From contig NZ_QWLV01000001.1 of NCBI RefSeq assembly GCF_003515075.1, positions 186,001-250,000 of the forward strand: a DNA stretch of 64,000 nucleotides. Reading direction: 5' to 3'. The notes under the pieces were generated by a model. That model was not told where the DNA came from. It ran no database searches and saw only the letters and a list, made by a program, of their open reading frames with translations. Position 1 is the stretch's first letter. The number at the start of each line of letters is the position of its first letter. Shown here piece after piece: positions 24,234 through 32,254 of this stretch. The position numbers and the translations under genes are program-made. Source of the stretch: Sphingomonas gilva (GTDB taxonomy: Bacteria; Pseudomonadota; Alphaproteobacteria; Sphingomonadales; Sphingomonadaceae).

Positions 24234-24992
24234 TCAGCCGTACGCGCGCAGGAAGAAGACGATGGTCGTGCCGCCCGTCACCAGCAGCGTCCAGATGCGC
24301 ACCGGGCCGGGCGGCAGCCGCTTGCCGAAATGCGCGCCGACCCAGCCGCCGACGATCGCGCCGGCGAGCATCGGCAGGCAGCTGCGCCACTCGACCATCG
24401 CGAAGCCGATGAAGACGATGGCGGCGGCGAGGTTGGCGACCGCCAGCATCAGCGTGCGTGCGGCGAACATGTCGCGCGGGGAGACATGCGCGAGCAGGCC
24501 GTAGGTGGCGGTGGTCATCAGCCCGACGCCGCCGCCGAAATAGCCGCCATAGACGCCGAGCAGCGACTGGGCGGCGATCAGCGTGCGCTTGCCGATGGTC
24601 ACCCGCCGGTGCAGCCAGTCCGCCGCGCGCTTGCCGAAGAGGAGCAGCAGGAAGGCGTAGAGCGTCAGCCAGGGGATGATGACGTCGAAGGTGTCGGTCG
24701 GCGTCAGCACCAGGAGCAGGCTGCCGACCAGCCCGCCGGCGAAGGTGATCGCGGCGAGCACGGGGATGGCGATGCGGCCGATCGGGCTCAGCTCGTCACG
24801 GAAGGTCCAGGCGCTCGCCGCCGCCCCCGGCAGCAGCGCGACGTTGGAGGTGGCGTTGGCGATGTTGGCCGGCAGGCCGAGCGCGATCAGCGCGGGCAAG
24901 GTCGCGAACGTCCCGCCCCCAGCGAGCGCGTTCATCGCGCCGCCGACGAGGCCCGCCGCGGCGGCGAGGGCTACACCAGCCAAGTCAACCAC
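24234..24992 (-). CDS. TauE/SafE-family anion permease
   Basis: A 252-residue integral membrane protein of the TauE/SafE (DUF81) family of sulfite/organosulfonate exporters, with about eight helices in two repeats. Typical segments are GGAMNALAGGGTFATLPALI near the N-terminus and LGVYGGYFGGGVGLMT in the middle, the paired glycine-rich loops of the family. The start is a GTG at 24990-24992. The next gene downstream, 60 bp away, is the cytochrome, then the Mo enzyme, so the three form a likely operon. Context favours export of sulfite or a related sulfur anion, an inference. Confidence 0.85.
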   Translation of the reverse strand: MVDLAGVALAAAAGLVGGAMNALAGGGTFATLPALIALGLPANIANATSNVALLPGAAASAWTFRDELSPIGRIAIPVLAAITFAGGLVGSLLLVLTPTDTFDVIIPWLTLYAFLLLLFGKRAADWLHRRVTIGKRTLIAAQSLLGVYGGYFGGGVGLMTTATYGLLAHVSPRDMFAARTLMLAVANLAAAIVFIGFAMVEWRSCLPMLAGAIVGGWVGAHFGKRLPPGPVRIWTLLVTGGTTIVFFLRAYG

Positions 24993-25002
24993 CTCTCACT
25001 CC

Positions 25003-25157
25003 CGTCATGCCGGACTTGTTCCGGCATCCATCGTGTCGCAAGCTCGGGCGGAACTTGTGGAGAGATGGTGTTCGAGCAAGAATCCATCCCCCGGATGGAT
25101 TCTTGGCTTGCCGGGGACAAGCCAAAGCTCGAACACGGAACAAGTCCGGGGCGACGA
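25003..25157. repeat. Composite palindromic repeat, family A, with inner hairpin
   Basis: A 155-bp element with outer inverted ends (GTCATGCCGGACTTGTTCCG at the left, GGAACAAGTCCGGGGCGAC at the right). An inner 12-bp stem around 25077-25106 (CAAGAATCCATC paired with GATGGATTCTTG) lies inside. It fills most of the 262-bp gap between the TauE start and the methyltransferase start, so the promoters must lie at its edges. Confidence 0.8.
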
Positions 25158-25254
25158 GAGTGGTTGGAAAGGGACACCGCGTCATCGCGATTCCCCTTAG
25201 CCACTCGGCCCAGCGCTGCCAGTCTTTCTTCGGCTTACTCTGAGGAGAGCGTGG

Positions 25255-25863
25255 ATGGATGATGTACTGGCGGACTATGCCGCTTCAGCAACTCCGGAGA
25301 TGATCGCGGGCTACGACGCCCTTCCCCCGGAGCAGATCTACGCGTCCGTGCTCGATCTTTTCCCGGACAGCCCCGCCCGGATCGCCGATATCGGCGCGGG
25401 CACCGGGCGCGACGCGGCATGGCTCGCCCGGCAGGGGCACGATGTGCTGGCGGTCGAGCCCGTCCGCGCCTTCCGCGAGGCCGGGGTCGCGCTCCATGGC
25501 GGGGCGATCGAATGGCTCGACGACCGGCTCCCCGAGCTTGTCGAGGTGGAGCGGCATGGGCCGTTCAACCTGGTGCTGCTGTGCGCCGTCTGGCACCATC
25601 TCGATCCGGCCGCGCGCGCGTGCGCCGTGCGGAGCCTCGCCCGGATCACCGCGTCGGGCGGCAGGGTGATCCTGTCGCTGCGGCATGATCCGGGCGCGCC
25701 CGGGCGCGGCTCCTATCCCGCGCCGCCGGAGGAGGCGATCGATCTGGCATCCGCCGCCAGTTTCCACCTGACGCGCCGGGCCGAGGCCGATTCGGTGCAT
25801 GCCGAAAGCCGGGCAAGGGGAGTCCGCTGGACGTGGCTCGTCTTCACCAAAGCCGCTAGCTGA
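25255..25863 (+). CDS. Class I SAM-dependent methyltransferase
   Basis: A 202-residue Rossmann-fold methyltransferase. Motif I is [15 protein letters not shown] (SAM binding), motif II the acidic VEPV, and [13 protein letters not shown] is the post-motif II segment. No substrate-specific domain is visible, so small molecule, lipid or protein targets remain open. It starts shortly after a large palindromic repeat. The 3' end overlaps the convergent rlmN 3' end by eight bases. Confidence 0.85.
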   Translation: MDDVLADYAASATPEMIAGYDALPPEQIYASVLDLFPDSPARIADIGAGTGRDAAWLARQGHDVLAVEPVRAFREAGVALHGGAIEWLDDRLPELVEVERHGPFNLVLLCAVWHHLDPAARACAVRSLARITASGGRVILSLRHDPGAPGRGSYPAPPEEAIDLASAASFHLTRRAEADSVHAESRARGVRWTWLVFTKAAS

Positions 25864-27058
25864 GCGCGGCCAACTTTTCCTCGGCCTGCCGATCGAGCTC
25901 GGCGCGGCTCTTCTTCTCGGCCGCCGTCTTGAGCTGACCGCAGGCGGCGTCGATGTCGCGGCCGCGCGGCGTGCGCACGGGGGCGGAGATGCCGCCTTCG
26001 AACACGATGTTGCTGAACGCCCTGATCCGCTCGGGCGTCGAGCATTCGTACGGCGCGCCCGGCCAGGGGTTGAACGGGATCAAATTGACCTTGGCGGGCA
26101 GCTTGTACGCCTTGAGTAGCCGCACCAACTCGCGCGCGTCGGCGTCGCTGTCGTTCTTGTCCCTGAGCATGACATATTCGAAGGTGATGCGCCGGGCGTT
26201 GTTCGCGCCGGGATAGTCGGCGCAGGCCTGGAGCAGCTCCTCGATGCCGTATTTGCGGTTTAAGGGCACGATCTCGTCGCGCACCTCCTTGGTCACGGCG
26301 TGGAGCGAGACGGCGAGGTTGACGCCGATCTCCTCGCCCGCGCGCGCCATCATCGGCACCACGCCCGAGGTCGAAAGCGTGATGCGCCGCTTCGACAGGC
26401 CGAGCCCGTCGCCGTCCATGACGATCGAGAGCGCATCGCGCACGCTGTCGAAATTATAGAGCGGCTCGCCCATGCCCATCATGACGATGTTGGTCAGCAT
26501 CCGCCCCTCGGGTTGACTGGGCCATTCGCCGAGCGAATCGCGCGCCAGCATGACCTGCCCGACGATCTCCGACGCGGTCAGGTTGCGCACCAGCCGCATC
26601 GTGCCGGTGTGGCAGAAGCGGCAGTTGAGCGTGCAGCCGACCTGGCTCGACACGCACAGAGTGCCCCGGTCGGCGTCGGGGATGAACACCATCTCGTAAT
26701 CCTGGCCGTCGTCCGAGCGCAGCAGCCATTTGCGCGTGCCGTCGGTCGAGACCTGCGCCTCGACCACCTCCGGACGCCCGACGACGAAATGCTCGGCCAG
26801 CCAAGGATGCATCGCCTTGGCGATGTCGGTCATCGCGGTGAATTCGGTTACGCCGCGATTGTAGATCCAGTGCCACAGCTGCTTCGACCTGAGCTTGGCC
26901 TGCTTGGCGTCGAGCCCCGCCGCCTCCAGCGCGGCGCGAATCTCGGGGCGGGCGAGCCCGACCAGATCGACGCGGCCGTCGGCACGCGGCTGGACGGCGC
27001 GCGCGACGGGCACGGGATCGATATGGCCGGGAATCGGCATGGGAGGCTGGGCGTTCAT
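25856..27058 (-). CDS. rlmN: Dual-specificity 23S rRNA/tRNA adenine-C2 methyltransferase
   Basis: Radical-SAM enzyme that methylates A2503 of 23S rRNA and A37 of some tRNAs. The iron-sulfur motif CTLNCRFC (CxxxCxxC) follows LCVSSQVG, and [14 protein letters not shown] is the next family signature. The C-terminal region contains [15 protein letters not shown] and the methyl-carrying Cys region (CSTPERI, AACGQL). A 400-residue product from ATG 27058 is slightly longer than the usual 350-390; an ATG at 27073 would add five. Immediately upstream lies the 274-bp nested inverted repeat, so its promoter must be within or beyond that element. Confidence 0.95.
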   Translation of the reverse strand: MNAQPPMPIPGHIDPVPVARAVQPRADGRVDLVGLARPEIRAALEAAGLDAKQAKLRSKQLWHWIYNRGVTEFTAMTDIAKAMHPWLAEHFVVGRPEVVEAQVSTDGTRKWLLRSDDGQDYEMVFIPDADRGTLCVSSQVGCTLNCRFCHTGTMRLVRNLTASEIVGQVMLARDSLGEWPSQPEGRMLTNIVMMGMGEPLYNFDSVRDALSIVMDGDGLGLSKRRITLSTSGVVPMMARAGEEIGVNLAVSLHAVTKEVRDEIVPLNRKYGIEELLQACADYPGANNARRITFEYVMLRDKNDSDADARELVRLLKAYKLPAKVNLIPFNPWPGAPYECSTPERIRAFSNIVFEGGISAPVRTPRGRDIDAACGQLKTAAEKKSRAELDRQAEEKLAALS

Positions 27059-27094
27059 GTGAACGCGCCACATAGGGGCGAATTGCGGCTTTTT

Positions 27095-27368
27095 CTAGGG
27101 TCCAAACCCCATCAGGACAGGGTCGTGACGGAGCGGATTTTGGCGCAGGGCTAGGAGCGAGGAGGGAGCGATGCCGAAGCATCGTGACCGACGAGCGACG
27201 ACGCCCTGCGCCAAAATCCGCCCGCCGCCGGAGGCGGTCGCCCGGAGAAGCCCGCTGGCTACGTCGCTTGCTTGCGCGTAGCTTCTGCTACGCGTCTGCG
27301 CTGCGCTCCTTGCCAGCGGGCCTCTCCGGGCGATCACGATCCCTGTCCTGATGGGGTTTGGACCCTAG
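27095..27368. repeat. Large nested inverted repeat, cloverleaf-like fold
   Basis: The outer arms are a perfect 28-bp inverted repeat (27095-27122 against 27341-27368), extended by about 6 bp with one bulge. Inside are three further stems: an 18-bp perfect arm (27134-27151 / 27203-27220), a small CCGCC/GGCGG hairpin near 27224-27238, and a 21-bp arm with one mismatch (27239-27259 / 27312-27332). The last is tipped by an 8-bp stem CGCGTAGC/GCTACGCG. The whole could form a four-way cloverleaf in RNA or a cruciform in DNA. It lies between the rlmN start and the stop of the downstream-facing 150-residue gene, whose TAG is inside the right outer arm. No ORF. Confidence 0.85.
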
Positions 27369-27817
27369 CGCCTCGCGCAGGCCACCGCGGCGGCGTCGAT
27401 CGCGGTGGCGGCGCCGCGCAGGGCGTAGGTGTCGGCATAGGCGCGGCCCTTTGCGTCGACGCTCTCCACGCTCATGCTCCGTGCCGATCGGATCGCGGCG
27501 ACGATCGCCGCGTCGGTGCGCGCGTCGGGCGCCCAGGCGTCGGTCGTGCCGGCGACGAGCTGAAAACGCCGCTCGCCGATCGACAGCGTCACCTGCGCGC
27601 GGGGCGAGCGCGCGCGGCTGAGGCGGGCGTGGAACTGGTTGCGCAGCCCGCGTGCGGGAAAACTCGCGATGCTGGCGAAGCCGCCCTCACGCGCGCGCAC
27701 CGGCTGGGCGATGGCGAAGCAGCGCTGCGGATCGCTGAAGGCGCCCCAGCGTTCGAACAGGCCGAGCGACTGGCGCGCGGTCGCCGCCTGGATCGCGAGC
27801 GCCAGCAGCACGCTCAT
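27365..27817 (-). CDS. Exported protein, possibly IalB-like, unknown function
   Basis: A 150-residue protein with a weak N-terminal hydrophobic stretch (MSVLLALAIQAATARQ) that could act as a short signal peptide. Then come WGAFSDPQRCFAIAQP, QVTLSIGERRFQLVAG and a C-terminal AAAVACA. The two cysteines far apart and the pattern W..F....CFAIA..P resemble the invasion-associated-locus-B (IalB) group, but the match is by eye only. Its start overlaps the histidine phosphatase stop by four bases. The stop codon lies inside the nested inverted repeat. Confidence 0.65.
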   Translation of the reverse strand: MSVLLALAIQAATARQSLGLFERWGAFSDPQRCFAIAQPVRAREGGFASIASFPARGLRNQFHARLSRARSPRAQVTLSIGERRFQLVAGTTDAWAPDARTDAAIVAAIRSARSMSVESVDAKGRAYADTYALRGAATAIDAAAVACARR

Positions 27818-28476
27818 GCCGGCGCGCCGCCCTGGCCGAGATGGACGACGGTTTCGGTCCCGTGCTCGATCATCACCACGCTGCCCTGCGGCAGATGCGG
27901 CGCGGCGGGCGCGTCATAGCCGGCGATCGGCGGCAGGCCGGTCATCAGCCCGCGCATCACCCGGCTGGAGATGCCGTGCATGATGACCAGCCGGTCGCCG
28001 TCCTGATCGGCCGTGTCGGCCAGCCAGCCGCCCACCCGTTCGGCGATCTCGTGATAACGCTCGCCGTCAGGCGCGACGGCGAGCAGTCCGGTGCCGGGGT
28101 CGATCACCGGCCCGACCTCGCCGATCACCTCGGCATAATATCGGCCGCCCCAGCTGCCCATGCCGATCTCGGTCAGCCGGGCATCGGTCCGCGCGTCGTG
28201 CCAGTCGAGCCCCAGATGCTCGGCGATGACGGCGATCGTCTGCAGCGCGCGCCCGGTCGGCGAGGCCCAGAGCGCGAGCCTGGGCCGCCGCCCCAGCGCC
28301 TTCGCGAGCGCCGCGCCCATTTCATCCGCCTGGGCGAAGCCCGCGCGGGTCAGCGGCGTGTGCGCCGCCTCGCCCTGCAATCGCTTCGCTTGGTTGAACA
28401 CCGTCTCGCCGTGGCGGGCGATGAAATCGCGGCCTTTGCGGCGGGATTGTGGCGCGATTGCGAGCTTGGAATCCAT
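27814..28476 (-). CDS. Histidine phosphatase family protein
   Basis: A 220-residue cytoplasmic enzyme of the phosphoglycerate-mutase-like histidine phosphatase clan. It has the catalytic ARHGET (His22 region), LWASPTGRALQTI with the conserved Arg, LTEIGMGSWGG and the second catalytic His in LVIMHGISSRVMRG. Members include phosphatases such as CobC and SixA; this one is not clearly assigned to one substrate. Its end overlaps the next gene by four bases (ATGA), so the two form a small operon. It is divergent from the outer-membrane barrel gene. Confidence 0.87.
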   Translation of the reverse strand: MDSKLAIAPQSRRKGRDFIARHGETVFNQAKRLQGEAAHTPLTRAGFAQADEMGAALAKALGRRPRLALWASPTGRALQTIAVIAEHLGLDWHDARTDARLTEIGMGSWGGRYYAEVIGEVGPVIDPGTGLLAVAPDGERYHEIAERVGGWLADTADQDGDRLVIMHGISSRVMRGLMTGLPPIAGYDAPAAPHLPQGSVVMIEHGTETVVHLGQGGAPA

Positions 28477-28615
28477 CGCCTGCGTTTCAACCCCCTGTGG
28501 CGCAAAAGCAACGGAAAACCTTGTTTATCTGGGGTTCATGCAACTTGCCGCGGGAAGGACCATTTGTGCCGGCGACCCTCCAGGGAGAGGGCCGTTTGCA
28601 AAGTGGAGTTCTCTT

Positions 28616-29269
28616 ATGCGTAAGTATCTGCTCGCCGCGCTGGTCGCTGGCACCGTCGCCGCGCCGGCCATGGCGCAGGATGGCCGCGCACCCTTCACCG
28701 GCCCGCGCATCGGCGCGGTCGTCGGTTACGACAATTCCCAGCCGGGCAGCTCCGAGGATTCGGACGTCGAGGGCGACGACCAGTCGGTCGAAGGCCTGCT
28801 CTACGGCTTCGATGTCGGCTATGACGTGAATGTCGGCAGCGCCGTGATCGGCGCCGAGGCCGAGCTGACCGATTCGACCGGCAAGGTCGATGTCGAAAGC
28901 ACCGATCCGGATACGTTCGGCTTCGGCCGCGTCGCCGCCGATCGCGACATCTATGTCGGCCTGCGCGCCGGTTTCCTCGCGACGCCGAACACGCTGGTCT
29001 ATGCCAAGGGCGGCTACACCAACGCCAAGTACAACGTGCTGGCGTCGGATGGCGAGACCGAGCTCGACAGTGATTTCGAGCTGGACGGCTACCGCGTCGG
29101 CGCGGGTGTCGAGCGCAGCTTCGGCAACAACACCTACGGCAAGATCGAATATCGCTATTCGAACTACAGCGAGGCGCAGTTCGAGTTCGCCGACGGCGAC
29201 GAGACGGACGACATCGGCATCGACACCGACCGTCATCAGGTAGCGGTGGGCGTCGGCATCCGCTTCTGA
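28616..29269 (+). CDS. Outer-membrane beta-barrel protein (porin/OmpX-like family)
   Basis: A 217-residue protein with signal peptide MRKYLLAALVAGTVAAPAMA. Alternating beta strands follow, with acidic turns (SSEDSDVEGDDQSVEG, FADGDETDDIGID). The C-terminus ends VGVGIRF, the terminal-Phe signature recognised by the Bam complex, and KIEYRYSNYSEA is the usual penultimate strand. Eight strands are expected, as in other small barrels; the acidic loops would face outward. The start at ATG 28616 is supported by the signal peptide, and a longer upstream frame is spurious. A rho-independent terminator follows at 29323. Confidence 0.88.
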   Translation: MRKYLLAALVAGTVAAPAMAQDGRAPFTGPRIGAVVGYDNSQPGSSEDSDVEGDDQSVEGLLYGFDVGYDVNVGSAVIGAEAELTDSTGKVDVESTDPDTFGFGRVAADRDIYVGLRAGFLATPNTLVYAKGGYTNAKYNVLASDGETELDSDFELDGYRVGAGVERSFGNNTYGKIEYRYSNYSEAQFEFADGDETDDIGIDTDRHQVAVGVGIRF

Positions 29270-29322
29270 GCGCTTGGTGGCGTAACGCGCCCGCCAGCGT
29301 ATCGGCGGGCGCCAGTTCAGGC

Positions 29323-29352
29323 GGGGCGGGTCCATCGGATCCGCCCCGTTTT
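29323..29352 (+). terminator. Rho-independent terminator after the barrel gene
   Basis: An 11-bp stem, GGGGCGGGTCC-ATC-GGATCCGCCCC with one G-U pair, followed by GTTTTCGTT. It starts 54 bases after the stop; a second GC hairpin (CGCCCGCC / GGCGGGCG) lies just before it. Confidence 0.8.
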
Positions 29353-29491
29353 CGTTGCGTGCGGTGGAGCGTGCCGGAGTCCGCTTGCCCCGATGCGCTT
29401 TCTCGTTAATGAAAGGCTTCGGCCCATGCCCGCGGGCCGAAAGAGACGAAGCGGGGCGTGAGGCGGGCCACCCCGGGGGATGAACTACGCA

Positions 29492-30613
29492 ATGAAGGCG
29501 ACGATCGAACGCGCGACCTTGCTCAAGGGGCTCAGCCACGTCCAGTCGGTGGTCGAGCGGCGCAACACCATCCCCATCCTGTCGAACGTGCTGATCGAGG
29601 CGGCGGCCGAAGGCGGGCTGAAGCTGATGGCGACCGATCTCGATCTGCAGATCGTCGAGCATGTCGCCGCCGCGGTCGACCAGGCGGGCGCGATCACCGT
29701 TTCCGCGCATACCCTGTTCGACATCGCCCGCAAGCTGCCCGAGGGCGCGCAGGTCGAGCTCGCCGCCGCCGAAGGGCGGCTGGCGATCGCCGCCGGGCGC
29801 TATTCGTCCAAACTGCCGACGCTCCCGCGCGACGATTTCCCGGTGATCGCCGAAGGCGAGCTGCCGACCAGCTTCGAGCTGCCGGCCGAGACGCTGAAAC
29901 AGCTGATCGACAAGACGCGCTTCGCCATCTCGACCGAAGAGACGCGCTATTATCTGAACGGCATCTTCCTGCATGTCGCAGAGGACGGCGCGGGCGGTCA
30001 GCCGGTGTTGAAGGCTGCGGCGACCGACGGGCACCGTCTGGCGCGCGTCACCGTGCCCCGGCCCGACGGCGCCGAAGGGATGCCCGACGTGATCGTGCCG
30101 CGCAAATGCGTCGGCGAGCTGCGCAAGCTGCTCGACGAGATCGACGGCTCGGTCGGCATCTCGCTCTCAGGCACCAAGATCCGCTTCGATCTCGGCCAGG
30201 CGATCCTCACTTCCAAGCTGATCGACGGCACCTTCCCCGATTATTCGCGCGTCATCCCGACGGGCAACGACAAGACGCTCAAGATCGACCCCAAGAGCTT
30301 CATGGAAGGCGTCGACCGCGTCTCGACCATCGCCAGCGAAAAGACCCGCGCGGTCAAGATGGCGCTCGACCGCGACCGCATCACATTGTCGGTGGCGAGC
30401 GCGGAAAACGGCACCGCCGCGGAGGAAGTGCCCGGCGAGTACGCCGCGCAAGGGTTCGAGATCGGCTTCAACAGCCGCTACCTGCTCGATATCCTCGGCC
30501 AGATCGAAGGCGATATCGTGGAAGTCCACCTGGCCGACGCCGCCGCCCCCACGCTGATCCGCGAAAACGAGAAATCGCCCGCGCTCTACGTGCTGATGCC
30601 GATGCGGGTGTGA
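29492..30613 (+). CDS. dnaN: DNA polymerase III beta subunit (sliding clamp)
   Basis: Ring-shaped processivity clamp of the replicative polymerase. About 373 residues with the three repeated clamp domains. The N-terminus MKATIERATLLKGLSHVQSV is typical of alphaproteobacteria, and the C-terminal YVLMPMRV ends with the universal MPMR(V/L). An in-frame ATG at 29480 (MNYAMKATIE) is an alternative start; I favour 29492 by homology although the purine-rich GGGGGA lies closer to the first ATG. dnaA is not adjacent; recF is 1.6 kb downstream. No DnaA-box cluster was seen. Confidence 0.96.
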   Translation: MKATIERATLLKGLSHVQSVVERRNTIPILSNVLIEAAAEGGLKLMATDLDLQIVEHVAAAVDQAGAITVSAHTLFDIARKLPEGAQVELAAAEGRLAIAAGRYSSKLPTLPRDDFPVIAEGELPTSFELPAETLKQLIDKTRFAISTEETRYYLNGIFLHVAEDGAGGQPVLKAAATDGHRLARVTVPRPDGAEGMPDVIVPRKCVGELRKLLDEIDGSVGISLSGTKIRFDLGQAILTSKLIDGTFPDYSRVIPTGNDKTLKIDPKSFMEGVDRVSTIASEKTRAVKMALDRDRITLSVASAENGTAAEEVPGEYAAQGFEIGFNSRYLLDILGQIEGDIVEVHLADAAAPTLIRENEKSPALYVLMPMRV

Positions 30614-30931
30614 GCCCGGACGGCCGACGATTGGGACGCGCCGTTTAGCGACCAGCCTAGGACGGATCGACGTTCGGAAGACTGGTTCACGCGAAGGCGC
30701 CAAGGCGCAAAGAAGAAGATTGGTTCACGCGGAGGCGCGGAGGCGCAGAGATGTGGTTCTGGCGCGCGGGCAGCTCTCATCTTCCGCAGGGTTCCGCTTG
30801 CCGCAATGTGGCGAGTGAATGCGCTTCGCGCAGAGTTCCGACATCTCCGCGCTCTTTGCGTCTCTGCGTGAAACCGTCTTCGCGCCTTCGCGTGAACCCA
30901 AATCCCGCGAGGCGGGTAAATGTCGACCAGC
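30614..30931. repeat. 318-bp gap with direct and inverted copies of a TTCACGCGAAGGCGC repeat
   Basis: Two direct copies of TGGTTCACGCGRAGGCGC (from 30683 and 30721) are followed by inverted counterparts at about 30851-30900 (TCTCTGCGTGAAA and CGCGCCTTCGCGTGAACCCA). The outer copies can pair to enclose about 170 bp. No ORF with a ribosome site was found. The gap separates dnaN from the convergent small lipoprotein. Confidence 0.7.
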
Positions 30932-31276
30932 CTAGCGCGCCCGCACCGCCGCTGCGTTGGCGCGCGCCGCATCCTCGATCGCATCGGCGCGGGCGTCGCC
31001 CTGTTCCTCGATGATCTCGGCCTCGCGATCGAGCGCGTCGGCCCGGGTCTGTAGCCGCTCGCCGGTATAGCCGCCGGCGTTCTTCGCCTGCATTTCGAGC
31101 GCATCGGCCTGGTTCTCCAGCGCATCGGCCTTGGCCTCGGCGGCGTCCTCGATGCCGTCGGCCTGACGCTCGGCCGCCTCAACCGCAGCGGCGGCGTTGG
31201 CGTCGCGGGGATCCTGCTGCGAGCAGGCGGCGGCGAGCATCGCGAAGGCGGCGACCGGGAGATGGGTGCGGATCAT
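30932..31276 (-). CDS. Small Ala/Glu-rich lipoprotein with coiled coil
   Basis: A 114-residue protein with signal peptide MIRTHLPVAAFAMLAAACSQ; the AAAC lipobox puts the lipidated Cys near residue 18. The mature part is a long helix rich in Ala, Glu, Asp and Gln with heptad-like spacing (ADALENQADALEMQAKN, RADALDREAEIIEEQ), so a coiled coil is very likely. It resembles small outer-membrane lipoproteins that space or brace the envelope, but no family was recognised. The GTTTCAA/GGGG region upstream faces the coq4 gene divergently. Confidence 0.75.
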   Translation of the reverse strand: MIRTHLPVAAFAMLAAACSQQDPRDANAAAAVEAAERQADGIEDAAEAKADALENQADALEMQAKNAGGYTGERLQTRADALDREAEIIEEQGDARADAIEDAARANAAAVRAR

Positions 31277-31381
31277 CGTTGAAACCCCTTGTGTGGCGTC
31301 CGTCCAACTCCAGCGCCGGCGAAAAGGTTGCGCTAACCCATTCAACCTATCGGCCTCTTGATTTCGGAGATCGTCCACGCT

Positions 31382-31399
31382 ACTAACATCGTTGTCAGT
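31382..31399 (+). promoter_or_regulatory. Possible TetR-type operator before coq4
   Basis: ACTAACA-TCGT-TGTCAGT is an imperfect inverted repeat (6 of 7 positions pair). It is like the ACTGACA-type operators of TetR/AcrR regulators, 15 bases before the coq4 start. It would overlap the transcription start. No TetR gene is in this window. Confidence 0.35.
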
Positions 31400-31413
31400 A
31401 AGGATTCGCAGAT

Positions 31414-32211
31414 ATGGCGTCGCAAGCCCTCGATGTTCCCCAGCGCGCTGCCCGGCCGCACCAGCCCGCGGCCGAGATCAACGCCGGCCTGCCGATGAAG
31501 CGCGACTGGCGCACCGCGCTCACCGCGCTTCGCAGGCTGATGGCGAACGGCGACGACACCGTGCAGGTGTTCCGCATCATGCGCGCGCTGAACGCCGACA
31601 CCAGCCACAAGAACTACCGCAAGCTGCTCGGCACGATCGAGGGCGGCCGCGTCGCCTACCGCCAGGTCGACCTGGCCGACCGTTTCAGCGACCGCGCCTG
31701 GCTCGATTCGCTGCCCGAAGGTTCGGTCGGCGCGCATTACCGCGCCTTTCTCGACCGTACCGGCTTCTCCGCCAAGGGCCTCGCCGACATCAGTTATCAG
31801 GACAATACCGGCTGGCAGGATGTCGAGCATCCGCATGTCTGGTTCGGCAAGCGCGAGCGCGACATCCACGACATCTGGCACATCCTGACCGGTTACACCG
31901 CCGAGGAGCATCTGGGCGAGCTGTGCCTGGTCGCCTTTTCCTATGCCCAGACCAAGGGACTCGGCTGGGCGGCGATCGGCGTCGCGGGCGCGCTCAAGAG
32001 CCTCAGGATGACGCGCGGAACTGCGGTCTTGAAGGCGGTGCGCGAAGGCTATCGCCACGGCAAGGCCGCGAAATGGCTGTCGGCCGAGGATTACGAGATG
32101 CTGCTGGCCGAGCCGCTGGAGGAGGCGAGACTGCGGCTCAACATCCTGCCGCCGACGCTCTACCACGCGGCGCAGGCGGAACTCGCGCGCAAGGGCGTGA
32201 CGGCGATCTGA
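31414..32211 (+). CDS. coq4: Coq4-family protein (ubiquinone biosynthesis)
   Basis: A 265-residue protein of the Coq4 family, which in eukaryotes and alphaproteobacteria supports ubiquinone assembly. The zinc-site motif HDxxH is present as IHDIWH (His152, Asp153, His156), followed at a suitable distance by an acidic residue in AEEHLGELC. The N-terminal ~25 residues are extra, Pro/Ala-rich and not part of the family fold; an internal Met near residue 28 (PMKRDWRT) could also start the conserved part. It precedes recF by 43 bp but shows no functional link to it. It may be regulated by the TetR-like operator upstream. Confidence 0.88.
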   Translation: MASQALDVPQRAARPHQPAAEINAGLPMKRDWRTALTALRRLMANGDDTVQVFRIMRALNADTSHKNYRKLLGTIEGGRVAYRQVDLADRFSDRAWLDSLPEGSVGAHYRAFLDRTGFSAKGLADISYQDNTGWQDVEHPHVWFGKRERDIHDIWHILTGYTAEEHLGELCLVAFSYAQTKGLGWAAIGVAGALKSLRMTRGTAVLKAVREGYRHGKAAKWLSAEDYEMLLAEPLEEARLRLNILPPTLYHAAQAELARKGVTAI

Positions 32212-32254
32212 CGCGCATTGCCGATCCGGCGTGCGCGGCCTAACCGGGTCGCGC

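Noticed and set aside
27095..27368. The nested inverted repeat as a tRNA or rRNA gene
   Set aside because: The overall fold recalls a cloverleaf, but the arms are far too long and there is no anticodon loop, T-loop or CCA end.
27095..27368. The inverted repeat as terminal repeats of an insertion sequence
   Set aside because: No transposase frame lies between the arms, and no target duplication is evident at the ends.
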